NCBI RefSeq assembly: GCF_004340205.1
Contig: NZ_SLWB01000009.1
Span: 1 to 64,000, forward strand
From: Acetobacteroides hydrogenigenes
GTDB taxonomy: Bacteria; Bacteroidota; Bacteroidia; Bacteroidales; ZOR0009
DNA: 64,000 nucleotides
Direction: 5' to 3'
The notes under the pieces are model-generated. The model was not told where the DNA came from. It did not search any database and worked only from the letters and a program-made list of their open reading frames with translations. Position numbers and translations under genes: made by a program. Below, piece by piece: positions 48,143 to 57,484 of this stretch (its first letter is position 1; every line of letters starts with the position of its first letter).

Positions 48143-51100
48143 ATGAAAGTTGTAAAGTATTTTCTTCAGAATAAAGTTTTTACACATCTTCTTTTGGTGC
48201 TGGTCCTTTTTGGAGGTGTTTTTGCCTATACGAAGATGGGCAAGCTCGAGGATGCTCCGTTCACCATTAAGCAGGCGCTGGTGGTAACCTCCTATCCAGG
48301 GGCATCGCCAATGGAGGTGCAGAAGCAGGTAACCGATGTGCTGGCAGAATCTATCCAATCGCTCGACGACCTGTACTATCTAAAGACCGAAAACCGCGAG
48401 GGGCTCTCTAAAATTACCGTTTACGTAAAGAAGGAGATTAGGGCCGATAAGATGCAGCAGCTTTGGGATAAGCTGCGCCGTAAGGTAAGCGACGTGCAGG
48501 CCAAGCTACCCAAGGGGGCTGGACCATCGCTGGTAAAAGACGATTTTGGCGATGTGCTGGGCGTGTTCTACGGGCTTAGCGGCGAGGGTTACAGCTATCG
48601 CGAGCTGGAGGATCATGCAAAAAACATCAAGAACAATATCTTAAAAGTAAAGGACGTAGGGAAGGTGGAGATTTTTGGAGCGCAAACTCCAACCATCGAT
48701 GTGCTGGTTTCGCCCGCCGCTATGACGCAGCGAGGCATAACCGCCAACGATATTGCTGCTGCCTTCGATAAGCAGAATAGGGTGGTAGATGGCGGTGCTA
48801 TAGAAACCGAAGAGAATAGAATTCGCATAGATGTTACGGGCAGTTTCTCGACCATCGAGGAGATCGAAAACCTGACCGTTGTATCGAAGAACGGTGAAAG
48901 CTACCGATTAAAGGATGTTGCACAGGTAAGCGAAAGCTACCTTAAGCCTGCCCGTAGCATTATGCGCATTAATGGAGCCGATGCCTTGGGTATTGCGGTT
49001 GCCACTACACCAAACGGTAATGTGGTAAACATGTCGAAGGGCGTAAAGGAGTGCATGGATTCATTTTCTTCAAAGCTGCCCGATGGGCTTTCGATCTCCT
49101 GCATATACGATCAGGGATATGAGTCGGAGGTTGCCAACGATGGCTTCATCATAAACCTCATTGTATCCGTTCTTACGGTTGTTGCTCTTCTGCTCTTTTT
49201 TATAGGACTAAAGAATGGGCTACTGGTAGGAAGCGGGCTCGTCTTTTCGATATTCGCTACGCTAATTTACATGCAGGCAACGGGGATTGCCCTACAGCGT
49301 ATGTCGTTGGCGGCAATCATTATTGCCATGGGGATGCTGGTTGACAACGCTATTGTGGTAACCGACCTAACGCTGGTGAATATGCAACGCGGTATGCGCA
49401 AGCGTGTGGCCATTCTTCGTGCAGTTTCAACCACAGCGCTGCCTCTGCTAGCTGCTACGGCAATTGCCATCCTTACGTTTATGCCTGTTTACCTTTCGCC
49501 ACATGTCTCCGGCGAGCTGCTGTCGTCGCTGTTTATTGTGATTGCCGTATCGCTCTCTTTTAGCTGGATATTTGCCATGATGCAAACGCCCTTCTACATG
49601 GAGCAGTATGTTGCCCGCCCACGTAGGGAGGACCTAAAGGCGGAGCTGAATCAGGGAAAGCTGTACGATTGGTTTAGAGGTACGCTCGATAGGGTAATTC
49701 GACGAAAGTATGCGGTGGTAACCTCGCTGGTAGTTCTTCTTGCGCTATCGGTGTATGGATTTCGTTTTATCCCGAAGGTATTTATGCCGCAGCTTAACAA
49801 GCAATACTTTACCCTCGATATGTGGATGCCCGAAGGTACGCGCATCGAACGTACGGATAAGGAGGTGGATGAGGTTGTACGCTACCTACAGGAGTTGGAT
49901 CAGGTGGAGATGGTTTCGTCGTATGTGGGACAAACGCCGCCACGTTACTACTTGGCAAACTCGAGCTTTGGTCCGCAGCCTAACTATGCCAACTGCCTGA
50001 TAAAAACATCGACGCCAGAAAAAGCTCGCGAGCTGCAGAAAGTGCTCTATGAGTCGTTACCGCATAAATTCCCCGAGCTATTTGTTAGGGCAAACCGTTT
50101 CGAGCTCAACTTTATTCCCGAGGCGCTTATCGAGGCTCGCTTCTGTGGCAACGATCCAAAAGTGCTCGACTCGCTTACTAATGTTGCCCTTACCATAATG
50201 CGCAACAATCCGAAGGTAACCAATGCCCGTAACGAATGGGGAAATATGACAATGATTGCCCGACCTGAGTTTGATCCGATCAGGGCTGGATTACTGGGCA
50301 TATCCAAGAGCAACCTAGTTGAGGCTACCAAATCGGTGAATGATGGGCTTCCTGTAGGTATCTATCGCGACGAAGAGAAGAAGGTTCCTGTTCTGCTAAA
50401 GACAAATCAAGATAAGCAGATGGGATCGACTCAGCTGGCCGATTTTGCAATATGGAACGGAAAAGGATCGGCTCCTCTATCTCAGGCTACAAAAAGTATT
50501 CGCATGGAGTGGGAGTATCCACTCGTAAAGACCTACAATAGGGAGCTTACGATGGCAGCTATGTGCGATGTAAAGCCAGATTATACCATGAAGGAGGTGC
50601 ATGCCGAGATCCGCGCAGCAATAGAGAACATTAAATTGCCTCAGGGCTACTCCTTCTTTTGGGATTCGCAGTATAAAGATCAGAACGAAGCAATGGCAGC
50701 ACTTACTAAGTATTTCCCATTGGCGTTTCTGTTACTGGTAATAATTCTAGTTGCCCTCTTCAGAAATATTAAGCAGCCGCTAATTATTCTGCTCATTCTT
50801 CCTCTATCCATCATAGGTATAGTGTTTGGGATGCTGCTTACGGGATTCGACTTTGGCTTCTTTTGTATTGCCGGTTGGTTGGGCCTTCTAGGTATGATTA
50901 TTAAGAACGTAATTGTGCTTATCGATGAGGTAAACATACAGCACCGCGAGGGGGAGTCGCTGCGTAAGGCCGTGATAGAATCTACCGTATCGAGGGCAAG
51001 ACCTGTAATAATGGCTGCAGGAACTACCATCTTAGGTATGGTTCCGCTACTCTTTGACGTGGTATTTAATGGGATGGCAACAACCATTGTTTTTGGATTA

Positions 51101-51169
51101 ACCTTTGCCACGCTGCTAACCCTATTTGTTACCCCGGCGCTTATTGCCATTTTCTACAAGCTAAAATAG
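48143..51169 (+). CDS. RND efflux pump, hydrophobe/amphiphile (HAE) type
   Basis: A 1008-aa proton-driven exporter of drugs or other amphiphiles, close in plan to AcrB. Twelve membrane segments are expected: one at the N-terminus (FTHLLLVLVLFGGVFAY), a group at about 335-535, and a group at about 855-1005. Two large periplasmic loops lie between them (SYPGASPMEVQKQVTDVLAE in the first). The proton-relay acidic residues of TM4 are present: Asp401 and Asp408 in GMLVDNAIVVTDL. The length is slightly short of AcrB but normal for Bacteroidota homologues. Only 6 bp separate it from the TolC gene. Substrate is unknown. Confidence 0.94.
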   Translation: MKVVKYFLQNKVFTHLLLVLVLFGGVFAYTKMGKLEDAPFTIKQALVVTSYPGASPMEVQKQVTDVLAESIQSLDDLYYLKTENREGLSKITVYVKKEIRADKMQQLWDKLRRKVSDVQAKLPKGAGPSLVKDDFGDVLGVFYGLSGEGYSYRELEDHAKNIKNNILKVKDVGKVEIFGAQTPTIDVLVSPAAMTQRGITANDIAAAFDKQNRVVDGGAIETEENRIRIDVTGSFSTIEEIENLTVVSKNGESYRLKDVAQVSESYLKPARSIMRINGADALGIAVATTPNGNVVNMSKGVKECMDSFSSKLPDGLSISCIYDQGYESEVANDGFIINLIVSVLTVVALLLFFIGLKNGLLVGSGLVFSIFATLIYMQATGIALQRMSLAAIIIAMGMLVDNAIVVTDLTLVNMQRGMRKRVAILRAVSTTALPLLAATAIAILTFMPVYLSPHVSGELLSSLFIVIAVSLSFSWIFAMMQTPFYMEQYVARPRREDLKAELNQGKLYDWFRGTLDRVIRRKYAVVTSLVVLLALSVYGFRFIPKVFMPQLNKQYFTLDMWMPEGTRIERTDKEVDEVVRYLQELDQVEMVSSYVGQTPPRYYLANSSFGPQPNYANCLIKTSTPEKARELQKVLYESLPHKFPELFVRANRFELNFIPEALIEARFCGNDPKVLDSLTNVALTIMRNNPKVTNARNEWGNMTMIARPEFDPIRAGLLGISKSNLVEATKSVNDGLPVGIYRDEEKKVPVLLKTNQDKQMGSTQLADFAIWNGKGSAPLSQATKSIRMEWEYPLVKTYNRELTMAAMCDVKPDYTMKEVHAEIRAAIENIKLPQGYSFFWDSQYKDQNEAMAALTKYFPLAFLLLVIILVALFRNIKQPLIILLILPLSIIGIVFGMLLTGFDFGFFCIAGWLGLLGMIIKNVIVLIDEVNIQHREGESLRKAVIESTVSRARPVIMAAGTTILGMVPLLFDVVFNGMATTIVFGLTFATLLTLFVTPALIAIFYKLK

Positions 51170-51175
51170 AATACC

Positions 51176-52471
51176 ATGAACAAAATAATAACCGTAGCGG
51201 CAGCTCTTTTGCTGTCGTCTACCGCCTTGCATGCGCAGGAGAGCGAGCTGCTTAAAAAGTATCGCACGATGGCCTTATCGTACAATCAGGATGTTAAGGC
51301 TGCCGATAAAGGTGTTGCCTACTACAAGGAGATGGAAAGTTCGGCTAAGGCAGATATGCTCCCAAAGGTGGCAGCCAATGCTACGGCTAGCTATGTAGGC
51401 AACCCAATGGAGCTGTCTATTACGCTACCGTCGCTTGGTGCGTTTTCATTTGAAGGAAAGCATGAAAACTACGGCACATCGGTATCGATGGTTCAACCAG
51501 TATATACCGGAGGAAGAAACCTCGAGCAGGTAAAGATTGCCCAAAAGGAAAGTGCACTATCGGAGGATCAGGCGGCGCTAACTCGTTCGACCGTTACCTT
51601 CGGAACCGACTACCGCTACTGGAATGCTGTTGCTGCGCAGGAGATGGTGGCAGTTACACAGCAGCTGGAAAAGTCGATGGAGAATCTGGTAAGGGTGGTG
51701 CGCGAGCGTGTTGATGCAGGATTGGTAAACAAGAACGATTTGCTAATGGCAGAGGTTAAGCTTAACGATGCACGCTTTCAGAGAAAGAAGGCGCAGGACA
51801 GCTTCGAGGTAAGCCGTATGGCGCTCAACTCGCAAATAGGCGTCAACCTAAAAGCTGCCACCGCAATTGATACTTCGATACCTGTACTCCGTTTAGCAGG
51901 GGACTTTGCTACCGAAGTTGAGGCTGCTTTAAACAATCGTGCCGAGGTACGTATGGCGCAGGGTAAGATTGCCATTCAGGAGTCTGCAGGTAAAGTGAAG
52001 GATTCGTACTATAAGCCCCAATTTTACCTTGGTGCAGAGGGGAGCTACTCTTCGCCGGGGTACAACTTTAAGCCGGATATGGATCCTAACTATGCGGTGT
52101 ATGCAAAGCTCAGCATCCCTGTTTTTGAGTGGGGAAAGCGCAAGAGCAGCCGAAGGGCTTCGAGCATTAGGGTAGATATGGCAAAGGAGAACCTCAACAA
52201 GGTGACGGATAATGTTCGTTTGGAGGCGCAGAGCGCCTACTATAGCTACAGCCAAGCGGTAGAGCAGGTGGTGCTAACCGAGAATTCGCTTGAGAAGGCG
52301 AAGGATAACGAGCAAATGGCCCTAGATCGCTATAAGGAGGGAAACCTTTCTATTCTGGAGACGCTGGATGCTCAGCTGTACCATCAAATGGCGCAGATTA
52401 ACCATATTCGTTCGCGTGCCAACGCGCAGATATACTATTCCGAGTTTCTTAGAGCATTGGGGAAATATTAA
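51176..52471 (+). CDS. TolC-family outer membrane efflux protein
   Basis: A 431-aa outer-membrane channel component. Signal peptide MNKIITVAAALLLSSTALHA. Two outer-membrane efflux protein (OEP) repeats follow, with long amphipathic helices at about 130-190 (QQLEKSMENLVRVVRERVDA) and 340-425 (EKAKDNEQMALDRYKEGNLS) and strands around PVYTGG and SIPVFEWG. It completes the tripartite set with the two genes upstream, transcribed together. Confidence 0.93.
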   Translation: MNKIITVAAALLLSSTALHAQESELLKKYRTMALSYNQDVKAADKGVAYYKEMESSAKADMLPKVAANATASYVGNPMELSITLPSLGAFSFEGKHENYGTSVSMVQPVYTGGRNLEQVKIAQKESALSEDQAALTRSTVTFGTDYRYWNAVAAQEMVAVTQQLEKSMENLVRVVRERVDAGLVNKNDLLMAEVKLNDARFQRKKAQDSFEVSRMALNSQIGVNLKAATAIDTSIPVLRLAGDFATEVEAALNNRAEVRMAQGKIAIQESAGKVKDSYYKPQFYLGAEGSYSSPGYNFKPDMDPNYAVYAKLSIPVFEWGKRKSSRRASSIRVDMAKENLNKVTDNVRLEAQSAYYSYSQAVEQVVLTENSLEKAKDNEQMALDRYKEGNLSILETLDAQLYHQMAQINHIRSRANAQIYYSEFLRALGKY

Positions 52472-52537
52472 AATGAGTAGTTAGAAGAAGTTAGATGGGA
52501 CTGTAGAAATGTTATCCCCTTCTAAAATCTATTTCCC

Positions 52538-52545
52538 TATTTTTG
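52538..52545 (+). promoter_or_regulatory. -7 box (TATTTTTG) for the LytS/LytTR genes
   Basis: TATTTTTG matches the TAnnTTTG consensus and lies 17 bp before the kinase start codon, inside the 91-bp gap after the TolC gene. It suggests the regulator pair has its own promoter. Confidence 0.4.
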
Positions 52546-52562
52546 TATTAAACTCGGAATAA

Positions 52563-53609
52563 ATGAAGTCGATTAAAAAGATATACAGCCTACTTGCCTA
52601 CCTTCTTCTCTTTTCGGGGTTGGGAGGCTTCTCTTATCTGCTGCTTATTCGGGATGTGATTATGGCCAAGGGGCGTCCTGTTGATTTATCGCCAATTTGG
52701 ATGCTAATGGGGTGTATCTTTTTCTTTAACATGCTGGGCTTTTTTCTGCTTCAGGTAAACAGCTGGCTAAATAGGAAGTTGCAATTCTTCTTTAAAAGAA
52801 AGAACATGCTTACTCTTCACTATGTGGGGATCGCAGCACTTCTTTTTCTGCTTAACTATGCGCTGCTGGTTTTTGTAAAGATGATGATCGAAGTTCCTAC
52901 TCCTTTTAGAGTAAAGAGCGAGGGTTGGGTGTTGCTTATTGTTATATGGCTGGTGGAGCTGGTTATTGTGAGTTTGGTGCTGGTAAACCAATCGTTTCGG
53001 CAAACGCTTAAGCTGTACCGCGAAACGGCCATACTGCAAGAATCAACCACAAAGGCCCAGTACGTTGCCCTACAAAATCAGCTGAACCCTCATTTCCTAT
53101 TCAACAGCTTAAACGTGCTTATATCGGAGATCGAGTACAATCCTCAGAGTGCAATTGAGTTTACCCGCAATCTTTCGGACGTCTACCGCTACATTCTTCA
53201 ATGCCAGGATCAGCGGTTGGCGCTGCTGGGCGACGAACTCGATTTCCTGAACTCATACATCGTTCTGCATCAGATAAGGCTAGGAAACTGCATCATATTA
53301 GATAATAAAATTGATAAAAAACTATACGATAGAAAGGTGCCACCGCTAACGCTTCAGCTGCTTGCGGAGAATGTGATAAAGCATAACTTTATTAGCATTA
53401 GCAAGCCCGTTAGGATAGAGCTGTCGTACTCCGTTGAGGATGATATGCTAATGGTGAGCAACGAGCTGCACCCCAAAAAGGATGAGCCGAAATCGGGGAA
53501 GGGACTTCAAAATCTTTCGAGCCGATACCAGCTGATATGCAATAGGACTATTGTTGTAGAAAAGAGCGATACCCATTTTACCGTTAAAACGCCATTGCTG
53601 TATGATTAG
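52563..53609 (+). CDS. LytS-like sensor histidine kinase
   Basis: A 348-aa membrane kinase of the His_kinase (PF06580) type. Four hydrophobic segments occupy about 10-30, 45-65, 88-108 and 122-142. A linker helix precedes the phosphorylation motif LQNQLNPHFLFNSLN with His177. The HATPase region follows (LLAENVIKHNF N-box near 268; SGKGLQNLSSRY G-box near 320). No separate periplasmic sensor domain is present, so the signal is likely sensed in or near the membrane. The reading frame overlaps the regulator gene by 8 bp, a sign of translational coupling and a cognate pair. Confidence 0.92.
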   Translation: MKSIKKIYSLLAYLLLFSGLGGFSYLLLIRDVIMAKGRPVDLSPIWMLMGCIFFFNMLGFFLLQVNSWLNRKLQFFFKRKNMLTLHYVGIAALLFLLNYALLVFVKMMIEVPTPFRVKSEGWVLLIVIWLVELVIVSLVLVNQSFRQTLKLYRETAILQESTTKAQYVALQNQLNPHFLFNSLNVLISEIEYNPQSAIEFTRNLSDVYRYILQCQDQRLALLGDELDFLNSYIVLHQIRLGNCIILDNKIDKKLYDRKVPPLTLQLLAENVIKHNFISISKPVRIELSYSVEDDMLMVSNELHPKKDEPKSGKGLQNLSSRYQLICNRTIVVEKSDTHFTVKTPLLYD

Positions 53610-54384
53610 TACTACCAAAGCAGTGATTATAGAAGATGAGATTCCGGCAGCTCGACTGCTGAAGAGCATGGTAGAAGCGATTAGGCCCAGCTGGGAGGTG
53701 GTTGTACTTCCCGGAAATATCGAAGAGTCGGTGGAGTGGTTTAATAGCAATCCTCATCCAGATATCATCTTTCTGGATATTCAGCTATCGGATGGCAACT
53801 CGTTTATGTTTATCGAGCAAGCTAAACCGGAGAGCATGATCGTTTTTACCACCGCCTACGACGAATATGCCGTACGCGCCTTTTCGCTAAATAGCATCGA
53901 CTACCTGCTAAAACCCATACATAAAGAGCGACTACAGGATGCCATTGTTAAGTTCGAGAACCTGACCTCACGCTACATCAAGGATTTTAACGAGAATAGC
54001 CAGATGTTGGAGGTACTGCAGTCGCTTTCGAATACCGAGAAGCGCTACCGTACAAGGTTCCTGATTTCGGGTGTCGATCGCCTTTTCACTCTTCAAGTAA
54101 ACGATATTGCCTACTTCTACTCGGAAAATAAGGAGACTTTTGCTGTTACAACTAGCGGAAAGGAGTATATCATCGACTTGTCGCTCGATAAGCTGAGCGA
54201 GCAGCTCGATCCTGATCGCTTCTTTAGGGCAAACCGACAAACAATGGTGAGCATTGATGCGATACAGAAGATTGAGCCCTACTTTCAGAATAGGGTTTCG
54301 GTTGCCGTTCAACCGCCATTTAAAAATAAGATTCTGGTTAGCAAGGAGAAAATTACAGCGTTTAAGCTGTGGCTTAACTACTAA
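53602..54384 (+). CDS. LytTR-family response regulator
   Basis: A 260-aa regulator. The receiver domain (1-125) shows the acidic pocket (VIIEDE), the phospho-acceptor Asp59 in PDIIFLDIQLSDG, and the conserved Thr/Lys regions (FTTAYDEYA, YLLKPI). The LytTR DNA-binding domain (about 150-258) carries DIAYFYSENKETF and FFRANRQTMVSIDAI. It is coupled to the LytS-like kinase gene. Its targets are unknown; the efflux operon just upstream is a natural candidate, since both lie on the same strand with only 91 bp between. Confidence 0.92.
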   Translation: MISTTKAVIIEDEIPAARLLKSMVEAIRPSWEVVVLPGNIEESVEWFNSNPHPDIIFLDIQLSDGNSFMFIEQAKPESMIVFTTAYDEYAVRAFSLNSIDYLLKPIHKERLQDAIVKFENLTSRYIKDFNENSQMLEVLQSLSNTEKRYRTRFLISGVDRLFTLQVNDIAYFYSENKETFAVTTSGKEYIIDLSLDKLSEQLDPDRFFRANRQTMVSIDAIQKIEPYFQNRVSVAVQPPFKNKILVSKEKITAFKLWLNY

Positions 54385-54534
54385 GGAATAAATTGATAAA
54401 AGAATAGAAGAAGAATATTTATCGATTTTTTCGAGTCTAGAATAAGCCTAAATACACCATTCCTTAGAAATTCAGTTCACCACATTATGTAGCCCAGTAA
54501 GGAATGATAATCGCCATGCTGAACGCAAATTTGT

Positions 54535-55239
54535 TTAGAACGAGTAGGCCAGCCCTGCCGTGATGCTATAGGCTTGATGCGCATCATCGGTAACCGATTT
54601 TCCTGTTTTGGTATCCACCGCTGTGATGGTAACATCGCCGTTGAAAAGAATGGAGTACTGCAGCCTCAGGTATAGCTGGACGTGGCTCACGATTAAGGAC
54701 TGTTTAGCGCCTAGGGTGATGGCCGGAACGTACTGGCGGTTTTTACGGGTAACGTTGTAGTCGAGCTCTTGGAAGGTTTTTTCGCCATCGGAGCCGGTAC
54801 CAATGGCTATGTTTTCCTGGTAGCTATCCTGATACCGCCCATCGTAAAAGCCTAGGGAGACGCCTCCCTCCAGCTCGAAGGGGTGGTATATGCCCACCAT
54901 TGCTTGGCCTAGCTGACCGTTAGGGCCTCCTTCTCGCAATCCGCTAAGGGCTCCCCGTTGGTTCAGCGCGTAGGATAAAATAAGTGGGATTCTGTAGAAT
55001 CGGCTGCCATTCCAATTACTGAAGTTCGCAACGGAAAATCCGCTATTTACGGCTAAACGAGAGGTTGGGTAGTAGGCTGCGGTGACGCCTATGGGAAACC
55101 CAAATATGCCCTCGTAGTAGGGTTCGCCGCTGCCCTTGCCTGCTGCGTAAAAGCCAAACTCGGTGCCCACCGCGTACTTTTGGGCTTTTAGTGGGAGTGC
55201 CGACAGGGCAAGTAGGGTGGCTAGGATAAGATGCTTCAT
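54535..55239 (-). CDS. outer-membrane beta-barrel protein of unknown function
   Basis: A 234-aa protein; the start at 55239 gives the signal peptide MKHLILATLLALSALPLKAQ, while the longer frame to 55281 only adds a basic stretch. The mature chain alternates hydrophobic and polar residues with many Tyr and Gly (FGFPIGVTAAYYPTSRLAVN, LYLRLQYSILFNGD) and ends in an aromatic residue (AGLAYSF), the usual C-terminal signal of an outer-membrane barrel. It resembles the broad porin-family/PorT-like group, but I cannot name a role. It is convergent with the LytTR gene. Confidence 0.72.
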   Translation of the reverse strand: MKHLILATLLALSALPLKAQKYAVGTEFGFYAAGKGSGEPYYEGIFGFPIGVTAAYYPTSRLAVNSGFSVANFSNWNGSRFYRIPLILSYALNQRGALSGLREGGPNGQLGQAMVGIYHPFELEGGVSLGFYDGRYQDSYQENIAIGTGSDGEKTFQELDYNVTRKNRQYVPAITLGAKQSLIVSHVQLYLRLQYSILFNGDVTITAVDTKTGKSVTDDAHQAYSITAGLAYSF

Positions 55240-55386
55240 GGCTAATGTTTTAATTTTCTTGTAAGGTAGATGTACGATCAAAAATCTTTCGAATATAGTA
55301 AAAGGGAATCACGTATCACGAAAGAGGAACAAGGAAGCGGCTGTCATTCCCTATTGCTCTGTTAGGTGAAGGTTCCTGCCCTTGCT

Positions 55387-55488
55387 AAGCGTAGGCTCTG
55401 CCTACGCTTTTGCTGCTTGCGGCCTTCGGCCGCTTTAAAAACAGGCCGGAGGCCTTGTCTACCCGAGTGTAGCGAGGACGCTACACTC
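55387..55488. repeat. cluster of four near-perfect hairpins
   Basis: Within 102 bp there are four short-loop palindromes. AAGCGTAGGC with its complement around TCT (55387-55409, 10-bp stem); GCGGCC/GGCCGC around TTC (55419-55433); AGGCC/GGCCT around GGA (55443-55455); GAGTGTAGCG with its complement around AGGA (55465-55488, 10-bp stem). The arms differ in sequence but share the design, as in REP-type clusters. No protein-coding frame fits. The surrounding gene-less stretch is 55240-56114. Confidence 0.65.
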
Positions 55489-55581
55489 AGCGGGAGATTT
55501 TCACCTGCCCTTCCACCACCCATGTAGGCAATGCCACTTAGTTGCATCTAACTTCCTTAATTACAGAAAATCTTACCTCTT

Positions 55582-55611
55582 CTTACTTTTTTGTTTGGGC
55601 AAAAAAGTAAG
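55582..55611. repeat. 12-bp stem hairpin of a dispersed Bacteroidota repeat
   Basis: CTTACTTTTTTG (55582-55593) and CAAAAAAGTAAG (55600-55611) pair perfectly over 12 bp around TTTGGG. In one frame the segment reads TFLFGQKSKQK, a pseudo-peptide I recall as recurring in spurious open frames of Bacteroidota; that recollection needs a search. Confidence 0.55.
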
Positions 55612-55623
55612 CAAAAAACCCTT

Positions 55624-55748
55624 GGTGAATATTAACTCGCTCGGTCGCGCTACAGCGTTATTCCCCTTTGTAGAATAAGTGCTGCTGTCATCCAAATCGC
55701 TTTAAATGTGCGTATAGAAGTTCCGCTCGCTCAAACAAGATATTCACC
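55624..55748. repeat. 125-bp segment bounded by 9-bp inverted repeats
   Basis: GGTGAATAT (55624-55632) and ATATTCACC (55740-55748) bracket a 125-bp segment without a gene. CTCGCTCGG near the left end and CCGCTCGCTC near the right end add partial internal symmetry. The layout resembles a small non-autonomous element. A further hairpin GTGGC-TTC-GCCAC lies just outside (55757-55769). From 55770 to 56114 I see no feature. Confidence 0.4.
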
Positions 55749-56114
55749 GTGGTGGAGTGGCTTCGCCACGTTGTCTACGGTAGAGCCACCGATTTTCAGT
55801 TAACGGTAGCATCCCGACATTTACCTAACATCCAAATTAAGAGCAAATCTATTATTAAGCTGATCACATTGCCCATGGAGGGTTTAATCAGGTTCAATCA
55901 TGCGCTGGTGCTTGATATCTATCCTTTCCTTTCTAAAATATGGTATTACATACCCTTATTTTGTCGGCTATGGGTTGTGCCACTGCCAAACAAGAACTTG
56001 TACTACTTACCGAGGCGACGATCTGCCCGATCATCTTTTTTTGAAAAAAATTATCCTGCCCTGTAACAATACTCCGCCGGCTGCATCAAAAGGCAAACTT
56101 AAAAAACAAGAACC

Positions 56115-56960
56115 ATGAAAAGACTAGCATTTGCAGCAATCGCCATCCTAATGGCATTTACAGGATTCTCTCAAAAGAACGCTATTCGCGTTGAAGTTAC
56201 CGGCAAGGGCTCTCCCGTTATTCTGCTTCCCGGATTTGGATGCCCCGGCAGCGTGTGGAACGAAACGGTAGCCGAGCTGAAGAAGAACCACGAGTGCCAC
56301 ATGGTAACCTACGCCGGATTCGATGGTGTTGCTCCAGTAGACACGCTTTGGTTGCCTACTGTTGAGAAGTCGATTGAGAGCTACATCAGCGAAAAGGGGC
56401 TAAAGGATGTAACCGTGGTTGGACATAGCATTGGCGGCACCTTTGGTCTGATGCTCTGCAAAGCGCCTCAAAGCAGGGTTACAAGATTGGTGGTGGTAGA
56501 CATGCTCCCCTGCATCGGAATGGTGATGATTCCGAACTTTAAGCCAGAGTACGTTACCTTCGATAATCCATACAATAAGCGGATGCTGGCCATGGATAAT
56601 GCCGCCTTTGGTGCCATGCAAAAGCAGATGGTTGCCAACATGTGCGCCGACACGCTCCGCCAGCGTCAGATTGCAGAATGGATGATGAAGGCCGACCGCA
56701 AGACCTACGTTTACGGCTATACCGAGCTGATGCGCACCGATCTTCGCGAAACCGTTAAGGATATCCAACAGCCTGTGCTCGTACTTGCGGCAGGTAAGTA
56801 CCCAACAAAGGAGCAGATCGTGAAGATGTACGACGAGCAGTACGTCAACCTAAAGAATAAAACCGTTAAGTTTGTTGACAACTCGGCGCACTTCGTAATG
56901 TACGATCAACCCGCGGTGCTGCTAAACGAGCTAAAGGGATTTATACCTGCAAAACGATAG
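56115..56960 (+). CDS. secreted alpha/beta-fold hydrolase
   Basis: A 281-aa hydrolase exported by the signal peptide MKRLAFAAIAILMAFTGFSQ. The alpha/beta-hydrolase core shows the oxyanion region LLPGFGCPGSVW, the nucleophile elbow GHSIGG with Ser105, and the catalytic His259 in NSAHFVMYDQP; the acid is likely the Asp in the strand region following VLVLAAGKYP, not certain. A helical lid occupies about 155-215. Substrate (ester, lactone or other) cannot be told. The next gene, an ECF sigma factor, starts 7 bp later, so the two are co-transcribed. Confidence 0.87.
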   Translation: MKRLAFAAIAILMAFTGFSQKNAIRVEVTGKGSPVILLPGFGCPGSVWNETVAELKKNHECHMVTYAGFDGVAPVDTLWLPTVEKSIESYISEKGLKDVTVVGHSIGGTFGLMLCKAPQSRVTRLVVVDMLPCIGMVMIPNFKPEYVTFDNPYNKRMLAMDNAAFGAMQKQMVANMCADTLRQRQIAEWMMKADRKTYVYGYTELMRTDLRETVKDIQQPVLVLAAGKYPTKEQIVKMYDEQYVNLKNKTVKFVDNSAHFVMYDQPAVLLNELKGFIPAKR

Positions 56961-56967
56961 CATAGGA

Positions 56968-57462
56968 ATGGAACAAGATATCTTTCAAGCCATCTACAAC
57001 CAGCACTACCCAAGCATATACCGCCTATGCTTGGGCTACGTGAGGGGCAACGCTGACCTTGCTGCCGATCTGGCCCAGGAGGTTTTCATCCGGGTATGGG
57101 AGAAGCACGACGAATTCAAGAACCAAAGCCAGGTATCGACGTGGCTTTACCGAATAGCGGTTAACTGCTGCCTCACCGAGATCCGCAGAAGCAAGAGCTA
57201 CCAAAACCGGATACAGAACTACCAAGCGCCAGAGGGCGACTCGGCAGAGAAGCAGCACAGCGATCAGGAGATACTACAGCAGTGCATCGCGCAGCTCGAC
57301 GAGCCCGACAGAGTACTGGCCATGCTGATTCTCGAAGATCTGCCTCAACCAGAAATAGCCCAAGTGCTGGGATTAAGCGAGGGAAACACGAGGGTAAAAA
57401 TCCACAGGCTAAAGGAGAAGCTCCGCACCGCCTACCAAACCAAGGTTGCCCAGAACGTTTAA
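56968..57462 (+). CDS. ECF-type RNA polymerase sigma factor (sigma-70 family)
   Basis: A 164-aa extracytoplasmic-function sigma factor. Region 2 (about 8-75) includes YPSIYRLCLGYVRGNADLAA and DLAQEVFIRVWEKHDEF with STWLYRIAVN; region 4 (about 105-157) includes VLAMLILEDLPQPEIAQVLG and EGNTRVKIHRLKEKLR. Middle gene of a three-gene operon with the hydrolase before it and a membrane protein after it. It probably directs a small envelope- or stress-related regulon. Confidence 0.92.
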   Translation: MEQDIFQAIYNQHYPSIYRLCLGYVRGNADLAADLAQEVFIRVWEKHDEFKNQSQVSTWLYRIAVNCCLTEIRRSKSYQNRIQNYQAPEGDSAEKQHSDQEILQQCIAQLDEPDRVLAMLILEDLPQPEIAQVLGLSEGNTRVKIHRLKEKLRTAYQTKVAQNV

Positions 57463-57484
57463 GATCAATTTAAAAGAAACGAAG

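Noticed and set aside
54381-54467. Inverted repeat CTAAGGAAT / ATTCCTTAG after the LytTR gene
   Set aside because: The arms are 9 bp apart by 69 nt without a T-run and include the stop codon; by eye this could be chance in AT-rich DNA, though a third similar word occurs near 54498.
55387-55748. Integron attC sites or an insertion sequence in the hairpin block
   Set aside because: No transposase or integrase gene, no R/L core sites of attC type, and the hairpins have short 3-6 nt loops.
55749-56118. Plus-strand frames of 105 and 72 codons before the alpha/beta hydrolase gene
   Set aside because: They have no protein-like pattern, the two overlap in different frames, and they begin in the repeat block.
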